A DNA stretch of 64,000 bases from Anaerolineae bacterium (GTDB lineage Bacteria; Chloroflexota; Anaerolineae; Aggregatilineales; J027): assembly GCA_008933735.1 (NCBI GenBank), contig WBUL01000003.1, positions 124,001-188,000 on the forward strand. The letters are read 5' to 3'. Numbering within the stretch: the stretch's first letter is position 1; each line of letters begins with the position of its first letter. The translations under genes and the position numbers were made by a program. The notes beneath the pieces are model-generated. The model did no database searches, had not been told where the DNA came from, and saw nothing but the letters and a program-made list of their open reading frames with translations. Of this stretch, positions 32,398-40,688 are shown piece by piece.

Positions 32398-35300
32398 AGG
32401 AATTTGTGGGCCAGGGGGTTCAGGTAGTTGGTAGATATCACGTAACTTTTCCCAAACCGGGATGGTGTCCAGAGTAAACCACCGGGAAAGACCTTCATTG
32501 ACAGTAAGCGGCGGGAGTTCAGGAGTAGTGGGCAGTGTCGCTGTGTCGATTTGTTCAATCCATGCGCCCGCGCTTTCTACCGGAAGATTCTCCAGCGCCG
32601 TGACCAGCTCATCGTAATGATCCAGCTTTGTTAACGGGTACGGAACATATTCATCAATAAGCGCTGGAACCCGCTGGCCTATTTGCGGCTGAGGTACATC
32701 TGTAGCCCAATTCCAGAAACGATCCACTCGCCACGAGTCGGGCGCATACCAGGTTGGCACAGGGGCTTCAGTCTGCAAAAGGGATGTGATTTGCTGTGGC
32801 TGCCAGATACCCCCATGAAAAGGCTGATTTTGTGGGAATTGGTCGGCGAAAATCGGCACAGCATCTGCGCCCCACTGCGGCATATGGGCGTCCAGCAGAC
32901 GGAAACGTCCTGCCTCATCAACAACCACACCCGGCGGGTTATAGATATGTCCAAGCCAGTTAGTGAAATCAGTATAACGAGTCTGTTGGGACAGGAAATA
33001 TTGGTTAAAGGCCTGAAGGGACGCTAGCCCTGCATCCTGCCATGCCAATGAAATATCCGGCGTGTAGTTATGCAACACATCTTCTGCATAGAGAACTTCA
33101 ACCTGCGACCTGGCAGCAGAGAGGGCGTTTATCCCCTCAAAAAAAGGATATTTGTCCCTCTTCAGAACAGGGAGCGCGAAACGCTGCTGCTTGTAAGCAT
33201 ATAAATCGCCGTTTGCATCTGGTCCCAGCAAATCACGTTGGAGGTATCGCCCGGTAGCAGGATCATAGGCTCGGCCATCCAACCGGATGTAAATCTCATT
33301 CACAGGGTCATATAACATGCTCTTGAAAAAGGGAACCTGGAACTGAAAATCAGTTGCTGCTATTTGGGGGACAGGAATACCAAAAACATTCTGGCTGCTC
33401 GAAATATCCGGGGTGATGTAATCTGTGCCAGTGAAGCTCCGACGTAAGCCTCCCAGTCCATCATACAGTACCCACTGCGGCGTTCCATCATCCATTAACA
33501 GCAGAGGAATATCGGACGCTCCGGCAAGCACAAAGCGCTCACCATTGGTTGAGACTTCGACCAATCGGTCGCCATCGTAACGATATTCAAATTTGATGGT
33601 GCGATCTTTTTCCCAGGCAACGAGCCGACCAAAGGCATCGTAAGAGAACCTACTGCTTCGGCCTTCTATCCCCTGAATTGAGGTCAATCGCCCGAAAGAA
33701 TCGTAGGAAAACTGGCGACGCCCCGTCTCATTCCCCGAAGCATATCCAATTATCTCCGCGAGGTGCCCATCCGCATTGTAAACATAGACGTAACCCGTGT
33801 TTATCTCCTCTATCTGGGCTGACGGTGACCCGGAGACCAGGGATAGGGTCAGAAATACAGCAAAGACAAGCTGAGGTCGGCGCAGCTTCCAGGCAAACAG
33901 GCCGCTCAGTCCAAGCAGCAGCACCCAGCTTGCATTCATCGTTTGCTGCTCGATGCGGTTCCTGAGCTGACGGCCCTCCGAATTATAATCATACAGGCGC
34001 TGAGAACGATCCAACTCCTGAACCAACTCAGTATCCCGGTTGCCAGAACGATCATAGGTGATCGTGAACGCATATTGAACACTGTCCTGCAAACGATTCG
34101 GGTCTTCCGGGCCAGTATAAAGCCAGCGTGTGATCGCGGGTCGGTAAGCGGCATCATACCCAACAAAAATATCGTGTTCCGGTTCATCAATAGACTGGGG
34201 CAGACCGAGATAGTTCAGATCATAACTGAAGGTCAGAGTCTCAAAGTCAATGGCGCTGCGGCTGTGCACAACACGGATAACCTGCCCCAGGCGATTAAAT
34301 CGGATCTGTGTCTTGAATCCGTCCCCCCAGGAAACCTCTGCCTGAATGAAATTTTCATTGAGTCGAACCTGATAATCAACAGTCAAGGTGTTGCTTCCGC
34401 CTGAAATGCTTCTTAACCGCATGGCGGCGTCAACCGTCACCTCAAGCATGTGCTCAGGATCATCCCCAATCAACAGGGTGTAAGAACGGCCATCGTCCGG
34501 TGAATAGTTATAGTTCCAGAGCGTCGTATCATTTTCAATGATACTCGACAGACGCCCCACCGGGTCAATTATATACTGGTAGCTGACCGTATCGTTAGAG
34601 GCCGATACGATGTTTCCCTGTGCGTCGTATAAAAAATTGTTTTCCCCGGCGCGGACCAGCCACGAAAAGGCATCCTCACTGCGTTCCAGTTGAACAGAGG
34701 TGTTTCCACCACGATTTCGCCAGCCAACGATATGACCTGCATTGTCATATTGATATTCGATAACAGTGTCATCAAACTCACGCAGACGAAGTGTGCCGTT
34801 CGGATTATAGGCATAGGTTTCCAGAAGGTCTCCGTTCAACCGGATCGTTTCCACCAGGCTCTGTTTGTCGTAGGTAATCTGAATCACCTGATTCCCAGGA
34901 TTGGTAATTTCAATGAGGCGGTTCAGGGGATCATAGCGGTAGAAGGAGCTTGTTCCATCCGGTGTCTGATAAGTGATAAGATTACCTGCTGTATCGTATG
35001 CCAGGGTGAATGGGTTATTCTGGGCATCGACATACCGGATAGGCCGACCGGATGGATCGTAGCTGATTTGTTCTTCGGTACGGTAGCGGATCACTTCCCC
35101 TTCGCTGCTGGTGAAAATTTCTTCCCGCACGATGCCGATTAATTCGCCCCGCGCATTAACGATATAACGGTACTGCCGTCCGCTGATCTGTTCCACGCCA
35201 GGACTCATCTCGTTTACGGTCGGTTCAGCGTACCCAACATCGCGGAGGATCAAAAAGTACGGCTGGTCAACATCAGTCGCCTCCGGATAAATGTAGAGTT

Positions 35301-38300
35301 TTCGCGCACCGAATGGATCCGTGAGAACAAAATTGCGGGTATCTGTATAGGTATAGGTTGTAGTAAGCGGAGAATCGCTTGAGTCGTTTTCTGATTCGGT
35401 CCGTGCCGTCAGCCGGAAAAACTCATCGTAGGAAAACTGAGTGGTTCTGGCGCCATCGCTTATAGTGATGTTTTGCGGCGAATAGGTATACGTTCGACTG
35501 TAGGACTCCGGCGCAGAAATATTCAACAGCCTTCCAAGACCGTCGTAGGTAAAAGTCAGCAGGTGCTCATTCGGGTCACTGCGCTCTGTCAAACGGGAAA
35601 ACTGATCATACTCAAATGCCCAACCCGAATGATCCGGGCTGCTTCTTCGCCGTCCATTGGTATATATTGCTGCCAGATTATCGCTGGTTCCATAGGTAAA
35701 CGCCCAGCCAGCCGTTTCATCATAAATACTCTGAGCGGCATACGGTTGGAAACCGGTGATTCGCCCTGAGAAGTCATAACGGAGAAAGTGGGGATTGTTT
35801 TGTTCGTCTCGTATTTGCCAGAGACGCCCTATCAGGTCAAAATAATAGTTGATGGTTCGCTGCCCGCTGGTATAACGCAGCCTGCCCGTCCGCGCTTCCG
35901 TCCAATCGAATCTCTGCTCACGGCCTGAGGGATCAATAATCGTTGTCAGGCGGTTATGCTGGTCATAGATGTAGCTGATCCGGTAACCAAGAGCATCTGT
36001 AACCGAACTGACATTTCCAAACTGGTCGTAGGTGTAAACTGTGACTACATCATTAAAATCACGCTGCGTGGTCAGCAGTCCGAGATTGTTGTACACATAA
36101 CGGTACTCCTGCTGGTACTGGTTGCGAATGAGCAGCACTTGATTGAGCTTGTTGTATGAATAACTGGCGAGGAAGCGGTCATTTGCCCTGATTTCGAGGA
36201 GACGAGACAGCGCATCGTAGAGGTAGGTTGTCCGTGTATCATCATGGTCAACCCATTCCCGCAAATTACCCACCCCATCGTAATAGAGAACCCATAGGGG
36301 AGTTTCGGCAGTGCTAACACTGGAAAAAACGACTTGGACTTCCAGCAAATGCCGTTCCGGTAAATCCCTGTAGGTGTAAGTAATCGTGCCGTCCGCAGAT
36401 TCCACTTTGACCAAGCGGTCAAGGGCATCGTAATAGTAACCCACAGTTTGGGCGACACCCCCGGCTCCACGATTTACTCTCACCAGCCGTTCACCATTCT
36501 CCAGGGCACTATAGGTCAGGGAAACGGATTCGAGAGTCTCGGTTTCCTGCTGGCTGTTGTATAGGGTTAACCGCCCGTACTCATTGTAGCGATATTCAAG
36601 CGAAAACCGCTTATTGGGGGTGAGCAGTGACCCAGGTGGGTTATCAGAAGGCGGATTCACCCTGAAGAAAATCTGACCGGGACGGCCAGCCGCATCATAA
36701 TTGGCAAACCCAATCGTCATATTGGGCAGGTTGAGCAGCGAAATGTAACGCTGGGGTTCATTGCAGGTATCGCTGCCCTGGTTGTAAAACGCTTTATAAA
36801 CAACATCCTCTTCCCCGGTGCTGTTCAGATACTTAAAAGCACAGAGCTGGTTAGCCAGGTTATATTCAATGCGCGTTTGCAGTCCGGTGGCGTCCGTGCG
36901 CGTGATCACGGTTGCCTGATCCTGCCCCCCGAATTGATATTCATAATTGGTCTCGCGGTTCAGCCCATCAACTGTTTGTACGACACGGTCAAATTCATCA
37001 TATTCGATGCTTTGTGTCCGTCCATATGGATCGGTCGTCTGCAAAATCCAGTGACCTGGGGTCTCTCCTGCCATGTACACATAGGTTGTGGTCAGGGCGG
37101 AAGTCTCATCACCTTCACTGACGAACTGCGTCATGGCGACCAGGCGATCAAAGGCGTCATAGGTATACGTGGTCTGGCGTAAGAGGGTCTCGCCATAGAC
37201 TTCTGTTTGTATCAAGCGCCGACGCTCGTCATAGCAGTAAGTCGCCTGAACTTCGAGCGGATCAGTGATCACCATACAATCGCGCGTGTATTCAACTTGG
37301 TAAGTGCGCGAAAGCGGATCAATGTACTCCACTAATCTGCCCAGTTGATCCCAGACAAATTGATAGGTGCCTCGGATGTCAACGCGCCGCACAGGATACC
37401 CACGCTTCTCATACTCGATGCGGACTTCCGATGAATTATCCCTATCCCTTACTACCAACAGTGCCGGCAGTCCCAAAACAGGGTCCCGTTCAATGACTTC
37501 TGTGACCAGCCCATTTACATCGGTATATCGCCTGACCTGACCGGTTTCGGGGTCATAGATAACCTGGAGTTGGAGCTGACCTGCCTGGGTGTTATTGCGA
37601 TAGCTCGTCACCGCCGCTACAGAATGCCCATTGATGAATAAATCATCATAAGTGGCTTCGAAGCCGATTAAACCATTTCTATTCTGAATCAGGCGCACTG
37701 CCCCATCCTCAGTGTAAACAAGATCCTGATTGTATGCGGGACTGGCGTAAAGGATTTTTGTGACCAGAAAATTAGCGGCCTCGTATGTCGCGATATCTCC
37801 GTCCGGAGTGCTCCGGGCTGTCAGGCGATAGGCAGTGGACGGGGAGCGGGAAATACCATACTGCCAGCTTTCTATACCGCCCCATTCGTCAAACATGGTC
37901 GTGGTGAATGCTGTCTCACTCTCCCGATAGCTGTATCTGCGATAAATGGTCGCAGTGTTACTGCCAGGGGAATTAGTTGCACGGGTGTCCGACAGACTGA
38001 TCTGCCGAACCCGATGATTGCCATCGTAAAGATAATTCAAGTCAGACGATACTGGCGCACGCGGATCAGAATGGGCCGTCAAATTGTTGTTTTCGTCATA
38101 TTCGTATACCGCAACCGTACCATCCGCATACTGAACGTGGATGAGCCGGCCATCCTCATCATAACGATAAAGCATTTCTTCCAGCAGCGTATTATCATCA
38201 GCATATAACGCACTGCGTTGGACATGCTGTCGGCTGTCAAATTCAAGAAACAGATATTGACCACTCAGTGTATCTTGCAGCTTATATTTTGCTGATGGGA

Positions 38301-40614
38301 ATGCCTCAAGCCGGGTCACAACCAGAGCGCCGTTCTGAGGATAGTCGATAGCAGTCAGGCGGCCAGCCCGGTCAAAGATATAGGCCAGCCCATCACTGCG
38401 ATAAACACGCCAGTCCGCGCCCAGGTCATCCGACCGTTCCGCAATCAGCCACCCCGGAAGGGTATCTGATTCCAGTGGGTCACCAATAGCTGCGGCAAGG
38501 AACAGATGACGTGAGCCGCTTGGCGTGGTCAAAATCACCTGACCGCGTGGGGCCTGTGTCAGGTCTAAAGCCATTTTATAGCCTGTGGTTTCGGTGAGCT
38601 TCCGTGATTTAGCATTTTCACTATATGGCACACTGAAGTCCAGCACGTAGTCAGTTGCCCAACCCGGCCCAAATGGCCCATCAATGAGTGCGCTGCGGCT
38701 GTTAAACGTTCGGGTCAGGGTTAAATCAACGGCGTATCCAGGTAAAAACAGGTCGGTTACAGAATAAACCAGATTTCCATTTGCCGGGTTGACATGCCCA
38801 TTCTCCGCACAGTTAAGATTGAGCGCAGTATTAACCGGATAACATTCCAGACCTGTATTGTTGAAACCTGCTGGAAGGAAGGCTGGTGATTCCGGCAGTG
38901 CCTGGGGGTCGTAAGACGTTGATGTGGCTGGGGTTTCAATCTCAATAAAATCTTCAGCGGCGGGCAGCAGCAGATTCTCACCTCCATTTTCCCAGCGGAT
39001 GCGAATCGCCGCCTCCGCTGTTTCCAGGGTGCGGACAGCACCCCCGGTTCTTGAGATCAGATTGCGTTCATCCTGAACATCAATCAGGGTAATTTCGTCC
39101 TGTATCACTATTCCGTCCATATTGTCCCAGTCGGTGGAAACAAATGGGTCGCCGTTAGCCTCAATGGTCTGGGTAAAGCGTCCGGTGTCTTGACTTAATT
39201 CGCGTCGTATCCTCAAATTCAGGCGATCCGTTTGAAAGTAGCGGTCACCTTCAAATAGGAGGCGCACTGTCCCTTTTTCAAGAATAACCTGTTCTAATCC
39301 TTCCCAGTCGATATTGAGGTCATAGGTCAGGTTTTGTACTGGTGCAAATGCTTCCAAGGTAAAACCGGGTCCCTGTGTCTGGCGGGCAAGGATTTCGGTT
39401 GTCTCAGCGATAATGCGCCGCCCCTGCGTCAGTTCAATGCCAACACAGGATGGCAGAATCCACAGACTTTCGGTTTCGCGCCAATCCACGCGAACCTTTT
39501 CGCCGGAGACCAGTTGGAAATTCTGGTAATTGCTGTCGTCAACGAACTGACCCTGCCAATCAAACGCTTCAACGTAAATGAAACCGCTGCTGCCCTTACG
39601 GTAGATGCTCAGACTGCCATCCAGCAGGGTAATGGAATCTGCTGAACTGCGGCCAAATCGAAAGCCTGAGCCCCGATCCGCAAAGAAAAACAATGGGATG
39701 GTCGAAACCGAGCTAAACGTGTCGGCGGCAGCACGAACACGAGTGTTATCCTGCATAGTAAACTCGATGATACCATTTTGCAGGGTCAGGTCGGGCGGAT
39801 TCGGATAGGCATCCCAGCGAGGGGGTTGCAGGGTTTCCAGCGTGGCAATCCGCGAGGGAACTTCACTCGGCGTATTTAATGTAAAACTGTCGCCTGCGCC
39901 GTTTCGGACTTCAATAATATAGTAACCAGCCGCAGACAGAGAGATTGGCAGGATATTCCCCTCGTTAGTTAGTGGAATATTTTCGCTATCGATATACACA
40001 GATACCTGTTCAGGGGTCAGGCCGTCCAGTGTCATGCTAAGATCAGCGCGGTTCTGACCTGGGCGTAAACGGTTGTAAAAAATGAATCGGCTTATGGATC
40101 CCTCTGGAATAAGCACCAGAGTATTAGGCTTAATAATTGAGGCGGTGCCGGATACCCTGAGGGTATAACTGCCTACTATAGATTTATCAATCAGGTTTTC
40201 GCGCGATACAACAATCGTATAGAGACCATTTTCAGGTAATTCTGCGGTGAGCGGTGGACGGCTCCCTGCCACTGTAGTCACATCCAGAAGTTGGCTCATC
40301 CCAAGGTAAAGACGCAGCCTAAGGGGAATATCGCTTTCTAGGGCGATGGAGATTTCTGTTCCGCTCCGGCCACCGAAAACCCATCGATCACCAGCGTCTA
40401 AATCGGTAATAGATGCCGACTTTGTCACACCGGGTTCTAACTCCCCACCCCCCTGGATAAACCGATCAGGGGTCATGTCAGAATCCATGTAAGCCTGGAC
40501 ACGGAGACAATCAGAGCTGGCTGGGATTTCCTCAGGGGTTTGAGCGAGTGCATCGTAAGAAAAAACCAACAAACTTATTATAAACCAGGTCGAGACAAAA
40601 ACTTTTTGGAGCAT
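32347..40614 (-). CDS. Giant secreted RHS/YD-repeat protein
   Basis: The 2755-residue protein starts with a clear signal peptide (1-25, cleavage after DALAQ). Residues about 40-155 resemble a PPC-type beta domain. A DUF6531-like region lies near 600-700 (NPANGNLVYSVTDLFLPGY, LTLTRTFNSRSAL, GPFGPGWATDY). Dozens of YD repeats follow (such as YRYDEDGRLIHVQYADGT), building a shell. A hydrophobic hairpin interrupts them at about 2227-2266. The RHS core motif RAYDPATGRYLQRDLLGPD is near 2446. About 280 residues follow it, without a toxin motif I recognise. RHS proteins are usually toxin carriers or surface polymers. GAGGG lies just before the ATG. It is the last gene of a minus-strand run, 74 nt after the STAND gene. 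No immunity gene follows; its end overlaps the convergent kinase gene. Confidence 0.93.
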   Translation of the reverse strand: MLQKVFVSTWFIISLLVFSYDALAQTPEEIPASSDCLRVQAYMDSDMTPDRFIQGGGELEPGVTKSASITDLDAGDRWVFGGRSGTEISIALESDIPLRLRLYLGMSQLLDVTTVAGSRPPLTAELPENGLYTIVVSRENLIDKSIVGSYTLRVSGTASIIKPNTLVLIPEGSISRFIFYNRLRPGQNRADLSMTLDGLTPEQVSVYIDSENIPLTNEGNILPISLSAAGYYIIEVRNGAGDSFTLNTPSEVPSRIATLETLQPPRWDAYPNPPDLTLQNGIIEFTMQDNTRVRAAADTFSSVSTIPLFFFADRGSGFRFGRSSADSITLLDGSLSIYRKGSSGFIYVEAFDWQGQFVDDSNYQNFQLVSGEKVRVDWRETESLWILPSCVGIELTQGRRIIAETTEILARQTQGPGFTLEAFAPVQNLTYDLNIDWEGLEQVILEKGTVRLLFEGDRYFQTDRLNLRIRRELSQDTGRFTQTIEANGDPFVSTDWDNMDGIVIQDEITLIDVQDERNLISRTGGAVRTLETAEAAIRIRWENGGENLLLPAAEDFIEIETPATSTSYDPQALPESPAFLPAGFNNTGLECYPVNTALNLNCAENGHVNPANGNLVYSVTDLFLPGYAVDLTLTRTFNSRSALIDGPFGPGWATDYVLDFSVPYSENAKSRKLTETTGYKMALDLTQAPRGQVILTTPSGSRHLFLAAAIGDPLESDTLPGWLIAERSDDLGADWRVYRSDGLAYIFDRAGRLTAIDYPQNGALVVTRLEAFPSAKYKLQDTLSGQYLFLEFDSRQHVQRSALYADDNTLLEEMLYRYDEDGRLIHVQYADGTVAVYEYDENNNLTAHSDPRAPVSSDLNYLYDGNHRVRQISLSDTRATNSPGSNTATIYRRYSYRESETAFTTTMFDEWGGIESWQYGISRSPSTAYRLTARSTPDGDIATYEAANFLVTKILYASPAYNQDLVYTEDGAVRLIQNRNGLIGFEATYDDLFINGHSVAAVTSYRNNTQAGQLQLQVIYDPETGQVRRYTDVNGLVTEVIERDPVLGLPALLVVRDRDNSSEVRIEYEKRGYPVRRVDIRGTYQFVWDQLGRLVEYIDPLSRTYQVEYTRDCMVITDPLEVQATYCYDERRRLIQTEVYGETLLRQTTYTYDAFDRLVAMTQFVSEGDETSALTTTYVYMAGETPGHWILQTTDPYGRTQSIEYDEFDRVVQTVDGLNRETNYEYQFGGQDQATVITRTDATGLQTRIEYNLANQLCAFKYLNSTGEEDVVYKAFYNQGSDTCNEPQRYISLLNLPNMTIGFANYDAAGRPGQIFFRVNPPSDNPPGSLLTPNKRFSLEYRYNEYGRLTLYNSQQETETLESVSLTYSALENGERLVRVNRGAGGVAQTVGYYYDALDRLVKVESADGTITYTYRDLPERHLLEVQVVFSSVSTAETPLWVLYYDGVGNLREWVDHDDTRTTYLYDALSRLLEIRANDRFLASYSYNKLNQVLLIRNQYQQEYRYVYNNLGLLTTQRDFNDVVTVYTYDQFGNVSSVTDALGYRISYIYDQHNRLTTIIDPSGREQRFDWTEARTGRLRYTSGQRTINYYFDLIGRLWQIRDEQNNPHFLRYDFSGRITGFQPYAAQSIYDETAGWAFTYGTSDNLAAIYTNGRRRSSPDHSGWAFEYDQFSRLTERSDPNEHLLTFTYDGLGRLLNISAPESYSRTYTYSPQNITISDGARTTQFSYDEFFRLTARTESENDSSDSPLTTTYTYTDTRNFVLTDPFGARKLYIYPEATDVDQPYFLILRDVGYAEPTVNEMSPGVEQISGRQYRYIVNARGELIGIVREEIFTSSEGEVIRYRTEEQISYDPSGRPIRYVDAQNNPFTLAYDTAGNLITYQTPDGTSSFYRYDPLNRLIEITNPGNQVIQITYDKQSLVETIRLNGDLLETYAYNPNGTLRLREFDDTVIEYQYDNAGHIVGWRNRGGNTSVQLERSEDAFSWLVRAGENNFLYDAQGNIVSASNDTVSYQYIIDPVGRLSSIIENDTTLWNYNYSPDDGRSYTLLIGDDPEHMLEVTVDAAMRLRSISGGSNTLTVDYQVRLNENFIQAEVSWGDGFKTQIRFNRLGQVIRVVHSRSAIDFETLTFSYDLNYLGLPQSIDEPEHDIFVGYDAAYRPAITRWLYTGPEDPNRLQDSVQYAFTITYDRSGNRDTELVQELDRSQRLYDYNSEGRQLRNRIEQQTMNASWVLLLGLSGLFAWKLRRPQLVFAVFLTLSLVSGSPSAQIEEINTGYVYVYNADGHLAEIIGYASGNETGRRQFSYDSFGRLTSIQGIEGRSSRFSYDAFGRLVAWEKDRTIKFEYRYDGDRLVEVSTNGERFVLAGASDIPLLLMDDGTPQWVLYDGLGGLRRSFTGTDYITPDISSSQNVFGIPVPQIAATDFQFQVPFFKSMLYDPVNEIYIRLDGRAYDPATGRYLQRDLLGPDANGDLYAYKQQRFALPVLKRDKYPFFEGINALSAARSQVEVLYAEDVLHNYTPDISLAWQDAGLASLQAFNQYFLSQQTRYTDFTNWLGHIYNPPGVVVDEAGRFRLLDAHMPQWGADAVPIFADQFPQNQPFHGGIWQPQQITSLLQTEAPVPTWYAPDSWRVDRFWNWATDVPQPQIGQRVPALIDEYVPYPLTKLDHYDELVTALENLPVESAGAWIEQIDTATLPTTPELPPLTVNEGLSRWFTLDTIPVWEKLRDIYQLPEPPGPQIPSIGLTELGENRLEQRD

Positions 40615-40688
40615 GATCCCTCACCCAGAAACTAGGCATATAGTATCGTATCCTGATAGGAAAAGGAAATAAAAAGGGTAGAATTCAC

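Noticed and set aside
32347-33200. Named toxin domain at the RHS C-terminus
   Set aside because: No HNH, deaminase, ADP-ribosyltransferase or other motif could be read, so no toxin class is assigned.
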